64,000 nt of DNA from JAFKFJ01 sp963786445 (GTDB lineage Bacteria; Pseudomonadota; Alphaproteobacteria; Acetobacterales; Acetobacteraceae). Shown piece by piece: positions 38,028 to 47,539 of this stretch (the first letter of the stretch is position 1; the number at the start of each line of letters is the position of its first letter). The stretch is from NCBI GenBank assembly GCA_963786445.1, contig CAWAZU010000029.1, forward strand, positions 80,362 to 144,361, given 5' to 3'. The notes below the pieces were generated by a model that saw only the letters and a program-made list of their open reading frames with translations, ran no database searches and was not told where the DNA came from. The position numbers and the translations under genes were made by a program.

Positions 38028-39758
38028 TCAAATCGGCATGCGGTAGCCATAGAATTCGTGATCCTCGTTGTAGCCGCCGTTGCCGGCGCCGAGATCGGCA
38101 AAGTCCGCCACGAACTCGATGGCCTCGATCCATTTGACCATCTTGAAGCCAAGCTCGTTCTCGCAGCGCAGCCGCAGCGGGGCGCCATGAAGCACGCTGA
38201 CGGGTGCGCCGTTCATCTCGTAGGCGAGGATGGTCAGTTCGTGTTCCATGTTGTGGAGTTTGTGGACGTCGTAGTAGCCGCCCCCAGCGGACCCCTCGGA
38301 GAACGAATAAAAGACCACGTAACGCGCAGCCGCTGTCGGCTTCACGATCTCCACGATGTCGCGCATGCGGACGCCGGCCCAGTTTGCGACGCCAGACCAG
38401 CCCTGAATGCAGAAATGCTCGGTAATCTGCCCATGTTTTGGCATCGCCTTGATCTGAGCGTAGGAAAAATCCTGCGGATGCTCGACCAAGCCGCTCACGC
38501 GCAGCCGGTAGTCGGCAAATCCGCCCTTTACCAGCGCGTTGAACTCATCGGAGTCCGGCAGCGTGCCGTTGAGCCAGAAGTGCGGGGAGATATCCTGTTG
38601 CGTGTACTGGGTCTTCGGACCCCCCCATTCCCCGAATGCCATCAACGGGCCGACCAGGGCTTGCCCGATCCTCTGAACCAGCCGGGCGTGCCGGATCGTG
38701 AAAGGCGAGGCGACGCACCACGCGGCGACCGCCAGGATCATGGCCAGGCTGAAGACCAGCAGTCCCTTCCAGGAACTGTCGTTCACCCCGGCCCACATAT
38801 AGTTCAAATTCCCGCGCGCGCCGGTAATGAACACCAGCGTCCCATGGATGAAAATGAAGATCAGGAACCACCACAACACGCCGAAATGGATCGTCCTGGC
38901 CGCCTGCCGGTTGAGCAGCCGCGCAAACCAGCCAAGCCGGTTGGCGATGGCCGGCCCCTGCATCAGGCCGGTGACGACCGCCAGAGGGGCGGCCACGAAC
39001 ACCGTGAGGAAGTAGGCGATCTGCTGCAGGCTGTTGTAATTCGTCCAGCTGTGATCGACGGGGAAGTGCAGCGACAGATATTGCAGCGTCGTGGAGACGG
39101 CGTTGGGGAAAACCGTCCACGTACTCGGCACCAGCCTGCGCCACTGGTCCGTCGTGAACAGCAGCACATAAAATGCGACGCCGTTGACCACCCACAAAAG
39201 GTCGAAGGAGAAATGCCACCAGCGGGCGAGCCCGATCGAGTGACGAATGCCAGGGATGCCGAGCCACCGCGGGATGGTCACGGAATCGTCTTTCGACGTC
39301 CATACGCGGTCTTTCGGAACGTCGTGCTGGAAGCGGAACCAGCCCGTGCCAGGCGTGCAGTCGCGCCGCCAATAGAGCCGCGGATGATCGGCGAGGATCT
39401 GGATCCCCGCACGGATGATGAACATCATGAAGAAAAAATTGAAGAAGTGCAGCAGCCGCAGCCACAACGGAAACCCCGAGTACACCGCGCTCGACGCGGG
39501 GGTGACGCCGGGGTAGCGCGTGATGAAGTCCTGTACGCCGGGCATCGTGCGAAGCTGCTGGGCGACGGCGATCCCGAGGATCAGCAGAACCACGGCAATC
39601 GGGATGGCCCACAAAACATTGATCCATCGCCGCCCGATGCGGACGCGCGGAACGACGCCCTCCTGGGGCGGCAGCCATTCGCTCAGCAGAATCCGGTCGT
39701 CCGCTGCGCTCAATCCCGTCGCGACAGGGTCGTGCGGCATCACCCGGCGAGCGTCCAT
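38028..39758 (-). CDS. cytochrome b561-like / molybdopterin oxidoreductase fusion
   Basis: A 576-residue fusion. Residues ~45-350 carry about five membrane segments of the cytochrome b561/NiFe-hydrogenase b type, with candidate heme histidines in LRLLHFFNFFFMM, RWWHFSFDLLW and TIHFGVLWWFLIFIFIHG. Residues ~390-570 are a sulfite-oxidase-type molybdopterin domain, with the Mo-ligand cysteine in TEHFCIQGWSGVANWAGVRM and EMNGAPVSVLHGAPLRLRCENELGFKMVKWIEAIEF. It likely passes electrons between quinol and a Mo site in one chain, like MsrPQ but fused. No Tat signal is seen. ATG at 39758 has GGGAG upstream. Confidence 0.85.
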   Translation of the reverse strand: MDARRVMPHDPVATGLSAADDRILLSEWLPPQEGVVPRVRIGRRWINVLWAIPIAVVLLILGIAVAQQLRTMPGVQDFITRYPGVTPASSAVYSGFPLWLRLLHFFNFFFMMFIIRAGIQILADHPRLYWRRDCTPGTGWFRFQHDVPKDRVWTSKDDSVTIPRWLGIPGIRHSIGLARWWHFSFDLLWVVNGVAFYVLLFTTDQWRRLVPSTWTVFPNAVSTTLQYLSLHFPVDHSWTNYNSLQQIAYFLTVFVAAPLAVVTGLMQGPAIANRLGWFARLLNRQAARTIHFGVLWWFLIFIFIHGTLVFITGARGNLNYMWAGVNDSSWKGLLVFSLAMILAVAAWCVASPFTIRHARLVQRIGQALVGPLMAFGEWGGPKTQYTQQDISPHFWLNGTLPDSDEFNALVKGGFADYRLRVSGLVEHPQDFSYAQIKAMPKHGQITEHFCIQGWSGVANWAGVRMRDIVEIVKPTAAARYVVFYSFSEGSAGGGYYDVHKLHNMEHELTILAYEMNGAPVSVLHGAPLRLRCENELGFKMVKWIEAIEFVADFADLGAGNGGYNEDHEFYGYRMPI

Positions 39759-39776
39759 CACGGTGCTCCCGGTTGG

Positions 39777-39989
39777 TCAGCCGCTGGCATCCTTTAGCGC
39801 CTTGCCCTTGTGCAGCGCGATGTGATCGGTCTTCGTGCTTTTGATCTCGTATTGCGGATCATCCTCGGTGCAGCGATGCCGGTGGCCTTTGTAGGCAACG
39901 TCTTTCGTATGCACTCTGAGGATCGTGCCGCTGACATGTCCGGCCTCGGAATTCCAGCTCACCCGATCGCCGATCTTGAATCGCTCCAC
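39777..39989 (-). CDS. DUF2945 (HVA1/Tudor-like) small protein
   Basis: A 70-residue basic protein reading VERFKIGDRVSWNSEAGHVSGTI, DVAYKGHRHRC and DPQYEIKSTKTDHIALHKG, matching the DUF2945/hypervirulence-associated Tudor-like family of unknown role. GTG at 39989 is chosen since GGAGG lies nine bases upstream and the family begins here. It precedes the molybdopterin fusion by 18 bases. Confidence 0.85.
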   Translation of the reverse strand: MERFKIGDRVSWNSEAGHVSGTILRVHTKDVAYKGHRHRCTEDDPQYEIKSTKTDHIALHKGKALKDASG

Positions 39990-40038
39990 GCTCGTGAACC
40001 TCCGGTCGCGGTTTAACCCGGTGCGCCGCCGGCGCACC

Positions 40039-40803
40039 TCATCGGGTCACCCATTTGATGCCGTAATAGGTCTGGAATTTTTCGTCATAGGCGCCATCCA
40101 GGGTGATGGCGGGGTCGTAGGATGGCCCGTTCCTGACCTTCTGGCGTTCGACGTCAAGGTGGACCAGCCTGTCCCCCCAATCGATCTCCCGCGCCGAGTA
40201 CGGCGAGATCAACACCTTCTCTCCCGGCCACCAGTTCCTGGTATCGACGACGACGTATCGGATGTTCCACGTCGCGTCATCGACCAGGAAATCCTCGACG
40301 TGACCGATCTCGCCGTCGGTGGCGTGGATATGATAGCCGGTGACGGCCGCAATGCTGCGCAGGTGCGGATCGTCACCGCCGGGCTGGGCGCCGTCGTCAC
40401 TGTCGCCATGCGGCGGCGATGCCCAGAGCGACGCGACGAGCGGCGTGGCCACGGCGTTGGTCCCGAGCATGTCGCTGCCGCCCCAATAGGGATTCAGATC
40501 ATAGTAGTTGTAGACAGCGGCCTCGATCTGGCGTGACACGGGGCGTTCCGTGTCGATATCCGGACTGTTCTCGACCTGCCGCATCGTCAGTCTGACCGGA
40601 AACTGGCGCCGCACCGGATCGGGCTTCCCCAGCGCCGACGGCGGCAGAAGCACTTTGCGGCCGGAGAGCAGATGGCCGGTATCCACGACGAGCCACCGAA
40701 CGGTCCAGCCGGCATCATCGAACAGCAAGTCGCTGACGGTCCCGATCTGGCCATCGCTCGCCGCGACGGCATAGCCATTGACGGTCGCTGCATTCCACAA
40801 CAT
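40039..40803 (-). CDS. double PRC-barrel domain protein
   Basis: A 254-residue soluble protein with two PRC-barrel units. The first reads NGYAVAASDGQIGTVSDLLFDDAGWTVRWLVVDTG and SGRKVLLPPSAL; the second TGYHIHATDGEIGHVEDFLVDD, RYVVVDTRNWWPGEKVLISP. A Tyr/Trp linker (YNYYDLNPYWGG) lies between. It is clearly paralogous to the gene at 44167. PRC barrels serve as binding or assembly modules; the role here is unknown. ATG 40803 begins the conserved MLWNAATVNGY. Confidence 0.88.
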   Translation of the reverse strand: MLWNAATVNGYAVAASDGQIGTVSDLLFDDAGWTVRWLVVDTGHLLSGRKVLLPPSALGKPDPVRRQFPVRLTMRQVENSPDIDTERPVSRQIEAAVYNYYDLNPYWGGSDMLGTNAVATPLVASLWASPPHGDSDDGAQPGGDDPHLRSIAAVTGYHIHATDGEIGHVEDFLVDDATWNIRYVVVDTRNWWPGEKVLISPYSAREIDWGDRLVHLDVERQKVRNGPSYDPAITLDGAYDEKFQTYYGIKWVTR

Positions 40804-41052
40804 CGTCCGCTCCTCCACGCAAGATAGGGCCGCCGATCGAAGGGCAGCCCCCTGGGCCAGGCACGTGCCGCAATGGCATGACGATCCATCCGCGCAGCGG
40901 CGCTGCGGGCGCTCACCACCGGGCCGACGTCTCGCGATCAACCGTGCTGATCTTAGCCGTCGGGCATGAGCCGGCTAGATTCGGAATCTACGCAGATCGG
41001 AGTATCGCCGTCCGCCCGGAACGAGATGCCGGCGGCACGGGCCGCAACCAGG

Positions 41053-41625
41053 TCAGCCGGCGGCTTTGGTCTCGTTCTCCGCGGCCGGATAGACGAGCCT
41101 CCCGCCGGACAGCAAGCGCACGCCCGGCGTGAGCGTCGCCGGATCGATCTTGTTCGGTCCCATGATATGCGCCACCCGGATCCCTTCCGCCAACAGGTAG
41201 TCGGCGATGATGCGACGATGGCAACGCCACCACACCGCCTCGGCGCACATGATCGCGCAGCAATGGTCACGGGCGAGTGCCCGCAATTCCGCCAATCCGG
41301 TTCGAAACGCGTCCGTTGCCGCATAGTCGGCATAGTTTCGGAAAGCCGGCACCCGCCAGAACGCATTGGGCGACGGCATGGCGCGCTTCGCGGGATGGCG
41401 CAGGCCGCCGAGAGCGGCCAAATGACGGTAGGCGATCCCGGCGGCCGCCAGCGCGCCCGGGAGCGTGTCCGCATTGAACTGCGGGTTCGTGCGCGAACGA
41501 GGAATCGAGCGGACATCGATGAGCAGATCAACGCCGGCCGGTTCGAGCAACGCCACGAATTCGGCGATCGTGCGCGTCGAATGGCCTATGGTGAAGATGA
41601 TCGATGCTGCCTGTGGTCGTTGCAA
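41053..41625 (-). CDS. DUF488 family protein
   Basis: About 190 aa of the DUF488 family: IIFTIGHSTRTIAEFVALL, LLIDVRSIPRSRTNPQFN, YRHLAALGGLR, and the Cys/Trp/His-rich IMCAEAVWWRCHRRIIADYL. TTG at 41625 is the likely start, with GGGAG upstream and a family-like N-terminus; longer readings are not conserved-looking. Divergent from the NDH-2 gene 124 bases away. Function unknown; family proteins have been suggested to bind nucleic acids or metal. Confidence 0.85.
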   Translation of the reverse strand: MQRPQAASIIFTIGHSTRTIAEFVALLEPAGVDLLIDVRSIPRSRTNPQFNADTLPGALAAAGIAYRHLAALGGLRHPAKRAMPSPNAFWRVPAFRNYADYAATDAFRTGLAELRALARDHCCAIMCAEAVWWRCHRRIIADYLLAEGIRVAHIMGPNKIDPATLTPGVRLLSGGRLVYPAAENETKAAG

Positions 41626-41749
41626 TAAATCGCTCCCGCCGGTGACGTCAGGTGACTTAGCAGCTTTCGGGCCGGGTGGTACTCGCCTGGATGCCGCTCG
41701 GAACCGCCGTGCCGAACTTTTCAGCGTTTTGCACAACCGGGAGTCTGGA

Positions 41750-43018
41750 ATGAAAACAGCGATCCTGCCGCGAGTGGTGATCGTCGGCGCCGGCTTCGGC
41801 GGGCTGACATGCGCCAAGGCGTTGCATCGCGCCGGAGCGGCGCTGACGCTCGTCGATCAGCGCAATTTTCATCTGTTCCAGCCCCTGCTCTATCAGGTCG
41901 CCACCGCGGCCCTGTCGCCAGCCGACATCGCCATGCCGATCCGGCGCATCCTGCGCCGCCAGGGCAATGCGCGCGTGATCATGGGGCATGTCGAGGCCAT
42001 CGACCGAATGGCGCACACGGTTTCCATCGACGGCGGCGCGACCGCGATTCCCTACGATTATCTGGTGATCGCCACCGGCGCACGACATGCGTATTTCGGC
42101 CACGAAGACTGGGAACCGTTCGCGCCGGGCCTCAAGCAGATCGAGGACGCCACCATGATCCGGCGCCGCGTGCTTGACGCCTTCGAGAAAGCCGAGCGGG
42201 AAACCAGCGCCGATGAGCGCCGGCGGCTGCTCAGCTTCGCCGTCATCGGTGCCGGACCCACCGGCGTGGAAATGGCCGGCGCGATCGCCGAACTGGCCAA
42301 GACCGAGCTGGCGATGCCATACCGGAGCATCCACGGGGAGCGCCCGCGCATCGTGCTGATCGAAGCCGGCCCGCAGATCCTGCCGGCGTTTCCGCCGTCC
42401 CTGGCCACCAAGGCCGTGCAGTCGCTGCAGCGGCTCGGCGTCGAGGTGCGCAGCGGGACGAAGGTCGAACGCTGCGATGCCGACGGCATCATCGCGGCAG
42501 GCCAGCGCATCGAAGCGCGCACCCTGGTCTGGGCCGCCGGCGTGCGGGCTTCCGCCGCCGCGCGGTGGCTGGGGGTCGCGGCGGACAATGCCGGGCGCGT
42601 GCCGGTCGGGCCGGATTTATCCCTGGCCGGCGATCCGAATGTGTTCGTCATCGGCGACACGGCAAAAGTCGCCTGGACGAAAGGCAGGAACGTGCCCGGC
42701 ATTGCGCCGGCGGCCAAGCAGGAGGGCCTCTACGTCGCCAAGCTGTTGTTGCGCAGGCTCGGCGGCAGGCGCGCGCCACCTGCCTTCCGCTATCACCATC
42801 AGGGTGATCTTGCGACGATCGGACGCAAATCGGCCGTCATCGCTTTCGGCCCGCTGCGGCTGAGCGGCTGGTTCGCCTGGCTGCTGTGGGGCGCGGTCCA
42901 CATTTTCTTCCTGATCGGCTTTCGCAATCGCGTGATGGTCGCCGTGAACTGGCTGTGGGCCTATGCCACCGACGAGCGCGGGGCGCGTCTGATTACCGGC
43001 AGCGGCCAAGACGTCTGA
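41750..43018 (+). CDS. type II NADH dehydrogenase-like FAD oxidoreductase
   Basis: Membrane-associated, non-proton-pumping NADH:quinone oxidoreductase type, 422 aa. FAD site VVIVGAGFGGLTCAKAL (residues 9-25), NFHLFQPLLYQVATA, second nucleotide site FAVIGAGPTGVEMAGAIAELA near residue 165, FVIGDTAKVAW for FAD, and a hydrophobic C-terminal hairpin (WFAWLLWGAVHIFFLIGFRNR) for membrane attachment. PRC-barrel stress proteins flank it, so it may serve redox balance under stress. Confidence 0.92.
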   Translation: MKTAILPRVVIVGAGFGGLTCAKALHRAGAALTLVDQRNFHLFQPLLYQVATAALSPADIAMPIRRILRRQGNARVIMGHVEAIDRMAHTVSIDGGATAIPYDYLVIATGARHAYFGHEDWEPFAPGLKQIEDATMIRRRVLDAFEKAERETSADERRRLLSFAVIGAGPTGVEMAGAIAELAKTELAMPYRSIHGERPRIVLIEAGPQILPAFPPSLATKAVQSLQRLGVEVRSGTKVERCDADGIIAAGQRIEARTLVWAAGVRASAAARWLGVAADNAGRVPVGPDLSLAGDPNVFVIGDTAKVAWTKGRNVPGIAPAAKQEGLYVAKLLLRRLGGRRAPPAFRYHHQGDLATIGRKSAVIAFGPLRLSGWFAWLLWGAVHIFFLIGFRNRVMVAVNWLWAYATDERGARLITGSGQDV

Positions 43019-43201
43019 GCCGGCATCGCATGCCGATCCGGGCGATCGAACCGATGGCGGCGACTGTGGCATCGACTGAGTAGTTTCCGACTCTGACGGT
43101 TCGATCCGGCGCCGCCTACTCTCGGATACATCGGTCATGCAAACGGCAAGCGCGGGGCAATCGCGGTTGCCGTTGGGCCATCGACGACAAGGAGACACTC
43201 C

Positions 43202-44125
43202 ATGAAACGCTCGGCCCTCGCCAGCTCCGTGGCAGCATGCATTTGCTGTGGTCTTGCCGGCCCGCTGCTCGCCGCCACGCCCGTGGATCAGCCGCCGGTA
43301 ACCGGCACGGCGACACCCGCGTCTCCCGACGCGCAGACCGTCGCCGCGACTGCGCCGGCGCAGCAGTGCCTGAGCGATCTGCGCGCCTTCCACGCGCAGA
43401 TGGGAAAGAGCGGCTATTGGCTCGGCGCGTCCGGCTACGGATACGGCTATCCGATGGGCGGATTCGGCTACGGCTATGGCGCTCCGCTGGTCGGCACCCC
43501 GGTGGGCGGCGTCGCTGCGGGTGGCGAGATCGGATATCGCACCGCGCGTCCGGGCTACGAGGTCCGCACGCTCCTCGCCGCCGCCAACATCCTCGCCCAG
43601 AACGGCCAGCAGCAGCCATGCGAGGACGTGCTCGCCACGACCCGCACAATCTACCAGCGCTACGCGGCCGATCTGCAGCGCACGGGCATGCGTCGGGCGG
43701 ACGTGCCGGGCTGGCGGCACCAGCAGATCGCCGACGCGAAGCCGGTCACGAGCAAGAGCACCGCGTTCCGGTCGGACCAGCTGATCGGCGCCGACGTGCG
43801 CGACCCGCAGGACCAGGCCCTGGGCAGCGTCGAAGACATCGTGATGAGTCCCAAGACCGGCAAGATCGCCTATCTGGTCATCGCCCGCGGCGGAATTTTC
43901 GGGATCGATGAAAGCTACGTGCCGGTTCCCTGGCGCGACTTCAAGACCACCCCGAACGTGAACCTGCTCGTGCTCGACACCACGAAGGCCGCCTTGAACG
44001 CCGCCCCGCAGGTGAGCAACGACAAATTTGCCACCGGCAGCCATTTCGATCAGCAAAGCGCGAAGGTGGATGCCTACTGGAAGACCCACCTCTCGAGCAC
44101 AGGCAGCACCGCATCCCACGGCTGA
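43202..44125 (+). CDS. exported PRC-barrel protein
   Basis: A 307-residue protein with signal peptide MKRSALASSVAACICCGLAGPLLAA, a Gly/Tyr-rich stretch near residues 80-100 (SGYGYGYPMGGFGYGYGAP) and a C-terminal PRC barrel reading ADVRDPQDQALGSVEDIVMSPKTGKIAYLVIARGG and VPVPWRDFKTT. Expected in the periplasm or envelope. AAGGAGACACTCC before the ATG is a strong ribosome site. It is followed by a cytoplasmic double-PRC paralogue on the same strand. Confidence 0.85.
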   Translation: MKRSALASSVAACICCGLAGPLLAATPVDQPPVTGTATPASPDAQTVAATAPAQQCLSDLRAFHAQMGKSGYWLGASGYGYGYPMGGFGYGYGAPLVGTPVGGVAAGGEIGYRTARPGYEVRTLLAAANILAQNGQQQPCEDVLATTRTIYQRYAADLQRTGMRRADVPGWRHQQIADAKPVTSKSTAFRSDQLIGADVRDPQDQALGSVEDIVMSPKTGKIAYLVIARGGIFGIDESYVPVPWRDFKTTPNVNLLVLDTTKAALNAAPQVSNDKFATGSHFDQQSAKVDAYWKTHLSSTGSTASHG

Positions 44126-44166
44126 TCCGCTGATCGGCGCACCCCTGCGCGCAAGAGGAGAACGCG

Positions 44167-44943
44167 ATGTTGAGGAATGCATCCGTGATCGATGGCTACG
44201 CCATCATCGCAAACGATGGCCAGCTCGGCACCGTCAGCGACTTTCTCTTCGACGACACGAGCTGGGTGGTTCGATGGCTGGTCGTCGATACCGGCACCTG
44301 GCTCTCCGGCCGCAAGGTCCTGCTGCCTCCCTCCGTGCTTGGGCACCTCGATCCCCTGAAGCGGGAATTCGCGATCGGCTTGACCATGCAGCAGGTCAGG
44401 GACAGCCCGGACTTCGATACCGAGCGGCCGGTGTCGCGGCAGATGGAGAGCGACATCTACGGCCATTATGGCTGGAGCCCGTATTGGGGCGGCGGCCTTT
44501 ACATGGGCGGACGCGGCTATATGGGCGGCGCCATCGGCGTGTCGCCCTTTCTGGAACCGCAACCGCGCGAGGAAGCGGCCGCCGAGATCCGGCGCGACGA
44601 TGACGATCCGCATCTGCGCAGCATCGCTGCGGTCACCGGGTACCATGTCCATGCCAGCGACGGCGCAATCGGCCATGTCGAGGGCTTCCTGGTGGAGGAC
44701 ACCGACTGGAGCATCCATTACCTCGTCGTCGATACCAAGAACTGGTGGGCCGGCAAGAAGGTCCTGATTTCGCCGCGGTCGGTGCGAGGGATCGACTGGA
44801 CGGACAAGCTGGTCAACCTCGATGTCGATCGCCAAAGGGTCAAGGACAGTCCGATATACGACGCATCCACGGTGCTCGATCACGCCTACGCGAAGCGTTT
44901 CCACGACCATTACGGCGAGGTCCGGCCGAACGCCCGGCTCTGA
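44167..44943 (+). CDS. double PRC-barrel domain protein
   Basis: A 258-residue close paralogue of the gene at 40039-40803: DGYAIIANDGQLGTVSDFLFDD, SGRKVLLPPSVLG, PYWGGGLYMGGRGYMGG, TGYHVHASDGAIGHVEGFLVED and LVVDTKNWWAGKKVLISP. Two PRC units are linked by a Gly/Tyr segment. It is 41 bases after the exported PRC gene and probably co-transcribed with it. The gene pair and the one at 40039 lie either side of NDH-2 in opposite orientation. Confidence 0.88.
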   Translation: MLRNASVIDGYAIIANDGQLGTVSDFLFDDTSWVVRWLVVDTGTWLSGRKVLLPPSVLGHLDPLKREFAIGLTMQQVRDSPDFDTERPVSRQMESDIYGHYGWSPYWGGGLYMGGRGYMGGAIGVSPFLEPQPREEAAAEIRRDDDDPHLRSIAAVTGYHVHASDGAIGHVEGFLVEDTDWSIHYLVVDTKNWWAGKKVLISPRSVRGIDWTDKLVNLDVDRQRVKDSPIYDASTVLDHAYAKRFHDHYGEVRPNARL

Positions 44944-45035
44944 CCGAAGGTCGGGAACGCGCCCGTGCCGCACCGCGTTCCGAATGCCGGGCGCTGAACG
45001 AGCGCTCCCGACCCGAACGCCGGGAGAGCCAGGCC

Positions 45036-46613
45036 GTGGCGGCAACGTCCGACCATTACGACGTGATCGTCATCGGCAGCGGGCCTGGCGGCGCATCCCT
45101 CGCGCACCGCCTGGCGGGCACCGGCAAGCGCATCCTGATGCTGGAGCGTGGCGGCTACCTGCCGCGCTCGCGGGACAACTGGGATGCCAAGACCGTCTTC
45201 GTGGACGCCGCCTATCAGGCGAAGGAGACGTGGTACGACCGCGACGGCCGCGCGTTTCATCCCGGCCTGCATTATTTCGTCGGCGGCAACTCCAAGATGT
45301 ACGGCGCCGCGCTGTTCCGCCTGCGGGAACGCGACTTCGGCGAGCTGCGGCACAAGGACGGCATCTCGCCGGCGTGGCCGCTGGGCTACGACGTGTTCGA
45401 GCCGTATTACACTGAGGCCGAGGCGCTGTACCACGTGCATGGCCAGCGCGGCGAGGACCCCACCGAACCCTGGTCCAGCGCGCCCTACGCCTATCCGCCG
45501 GTCAGGCACGAGCCGCGCATCGCGGAGCTGAGCGACATTCTGCAGCGCGAAGGGCTGCACCCGTTCCATCTGCCGCTGGGCATCAAGCTGGAGCAGAATG
45601 CCGACGGCAGCGCCACCACCTACAGCCCCTGCATCCGCTGCGACGCCTTCGACGGCTTCCCTTGCGCGATCAACGCCAAGGCCGACGCGCAGGTGATCTG
45701 CGTCGATCCGGCGCGCGCGGCGTATCCCAACTTCACGCTGCTGACGAACGCCTATGTCACCCGTCTGGAGACCGACGCCGCCGGCCGCAGCATCCGCCGC
45801 GTGCATGTGATCCGCGACGGTCAGGTCGAGCAGTATTCGGCCGACATCGTGGTGGCCGCCTGCGGGGCCCTGAGCTCCGCCCTGCTGCTGTTGCGCTCGC
45901 CGAGCGACGCCCATCCGCGGGGACTGGCCAATGCATCGGACCAGGTCGGGCGCAACTACATCCGTCACAACATGTCCGTCGTGATGGCGATCCTGAAGCA
46001 GCCGAACCACACGGTGTTCCAGAAGACGCTGGCCTTGAGCGACTTCTACTTCGGCGCGGATGACTGGGAGTATCCGCTGGGCCTGATCCAGATGTGCGCC
46101 AAGTCGCACGGCGAGCAGGTCCGCGCCGAGGCGCTGCCCGGCTATCTCGCCTGGCTGCCGGAGATGCCGTTCGAGAAGATGGCCGAATACTCCATCGATT
46201 TCTGGTTGCAGAGCGAGGACCTGCCGCGGCCGGAAAACCGCATCCGCTACGATGGCGACCGCGTGGTGCTCGACATCCATGAAGGCAACGAGGAGGCCGC
46301 CCGGCGCCTGCGCGCCAAGCTGGAAGGGCTGCTGGCGCCGATGCGCGCCTGGCCGCATCTGATCGAGCGGCACCTCTATCTCGGCAAGGACATCCCGATC
46401 GGCGGGACCGCGCACCAGGCCGGAACCTGCCGGTTCGGCGCCGACCCGGCCAGCTCGGTGCTCGACCTCGACTGCAAGGCGCACGCGCTGGACAACCTGT
46501 ACATCGCGGATGCGAGCTGCTTCCCCTCGATCGGGGCGGTGAACCCGACACTGACGATCATCGCCAATGCCCTGCGGGTCGCCGACCGGATCAAGGAGCG
46601 GCTGCGAGCGTGA
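45036..46613 (+). CDS. GMC-family oxidoreductase
   Basis: Flavin-dependent alcohol/sugar oxidoreductase of 525 aa. The FAD motif is VIVIGSGPGGASLAHRLAG (residues 10-28), then LMLERGGYLPR and GGNSKMYGAALFRLRERDF. A cysteine cluster CIRCDAFDGFPC lies near residue 205. The catalytic region has TAHQAGTCRFG with the active His, and GAVNPTLTIIANALRVADRI. GTG 45036 follows CGGGAGAG; upstream codons look non-coding. Its stop overlaps the VOC gene as GTGA. Electron acceptor and substrate are unknown. Confidence 0.9.
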   Translation: MAATSDHYDVIVIGSGPGGASLAHRLAGTGKRILMLERGGYLPRSRDNWDAKTVFVDAAYQAKETWYDRDGRAFHPGLHYFVGGNSKMYGAALFRLRERDFGELRHKDGISPAWPLGYDVFEPYYTEAEALYHVHGQRGEDPTEPWSSAPYAYPPVRHEPRIAELSDILQREGLHPFHLPLGIKLEQNADGSATTYSPCIRCDAFDGFPCAINAKADAQVICVDPARAAYPNFTLLTNAYVTRLETDAAGRSIRRVHVIRDGQVEQYSADIVVAACGALSSALLLLRSPSDAHPRGLANASDQVGRNYIRHNMSVVMAILKQPNHTVFQKTLALSDFYFGADDWEYPLGLIQMCAKSHGEQVRAEALPGYLAWLPEMPFEKMAEYSIDFWLQSEDLPRPENRIRYDGDRVVLDIHEGNEEAARRLRAKLEGLLAPMRAWPHLIERHLYLGKDIPIGGTAHQAGTCRFGADPASSVLDLDCKAHALDNLYIADASCFPSIGAVNPTLTIIANALRVADRIKERLRA

Positions 46614-47539
46614 GGGTCTCCGGGGCAGCCCGGCGTCGTCCGGCGGTGGCTGCGCCGCGCCCGCTGTTCCAGGTGCAGCGCGTGCTGCGGATCAGCCGCG
46701 TGGTGTCCGATCTCGGACGTGCCGAGGCGTTCTACCGCGACGGGCTCGGGTTTCGCACCATCGCGCAGGCGCGTCTCGACACGGCGGCGACGGCACCGTT
46801 CGGCCCGGGCGCCGGCGAGGCCGAGGGGGTGACGATGCGGCTGGGCGCCCAGGACATCGCCCTGGTGCGGTTCGCCGTGCCTGGGCGGCCCTACCCGCCG
46901 GACAGCCGAAGCGACGATCTGTGGTTCCAGCATCTGGCGATCGCCGTGAACGACATGGACGCGGCTTACGCCCACCTGTGTTCGCATTGCGGGTGGCGCC
47001 CTGTCAGCGAGGGTGGACCGCAGTTGCTGCCGCCGTCGGATGGCGCGGTGCGGGCGTTCAAGTTCCGCGATCCGGACGGCCATCCGCTGGAGCTGATCTG
47101 GTTCCCGCCCGGGCAAGGCCGCCCGGTCTGGCACCGGGATGTGTCCGACGGGCCATTCCTGGGCATCGACCACAGCGCGCTCGCCGTGGCCGCCATGCCG
47201 CGCAGCCTGGGGTTTTATCGCGCCTTGGGCTGGCGGGTGAACGCCCGGTCGCTGAACCGCGGGCCGGTGCAGGCCCGGTTGGACGGCCTGCCGGGCGCAC
47301 GGGTGCGGGTGACGGCCCTGCGCCCGCCCTCGGCCGCCAGCCCCGGTCTGGAACTGCTGGCCTATCATCCACCCGGCCGGCCGGCCGGGATGGCCTGTGC
47401 GAACGATGTCGTGACGGACTGGCTGACGCTCGCGGTCAGCCCGTCGCCCGGCATTGTGCCGTGTGCCCTGCGCGACCCCGACGGCCACCGCCTGGTCCTG
47501 GTGGATCAGGGCGCCGGCACCACCGGGCTGCCGGCCTGA
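46610..47539 (+). CDS. tandem VOC (glyoxalase-fold) protein
   Basis: About 309 aa with two vicinal-oxygen-chelate domains. The first is QVQRVLRISRVVSDLGRAEAFYRDGLGFRTI to KFRDPDGHPLELIWFPPG, the second IDHSALAVAAMPRSLGFYRALGWRV to ALRDPDGHRLVLVD. His and Glu metal ligands are present (QHLAIAV, LELIW). It could be a dioxygenase, lyase or binding protein. The 4-base overlap suggests work with the GMC enzyme. The 3' end overlaps the convergent DoxX gene by 34 bases. Confidence 0.87.
   Translation: MRVSGAARRRPAVAAPRPLFQVQRVLRISRVVSDLGRAEAFYRDGLGFRTIAQARLDTAATAPFGPGAGEAEGVTMRLGAQDIALVRFAVPGRPYPPDSRSDDLWFQHLAIAVNDMDAAYAHLCSHCGWRPVSEGGPQLLPPSDGAVRAFKFRDPDGHPLELIWFPPGQGRPVWHRDVSDGPFLGIDHSALAVAAMPRSLGFYRALGWRVNARSLNRGPVQARLDGLPGARVRVTALRPPSAASPGLELLAYHPPGRPAGMACANDVVTDWLTLAVSPSPGIVPCALRDPDGHRLVLVDQGAGTTGLPA

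Noticed and set aside
37887..39797. 636-codon plus-strand frame over the molybdopterin fusion
   Set aside because: The opposite strand has clear transmembrane and molybdopterin signatures; this one does not.
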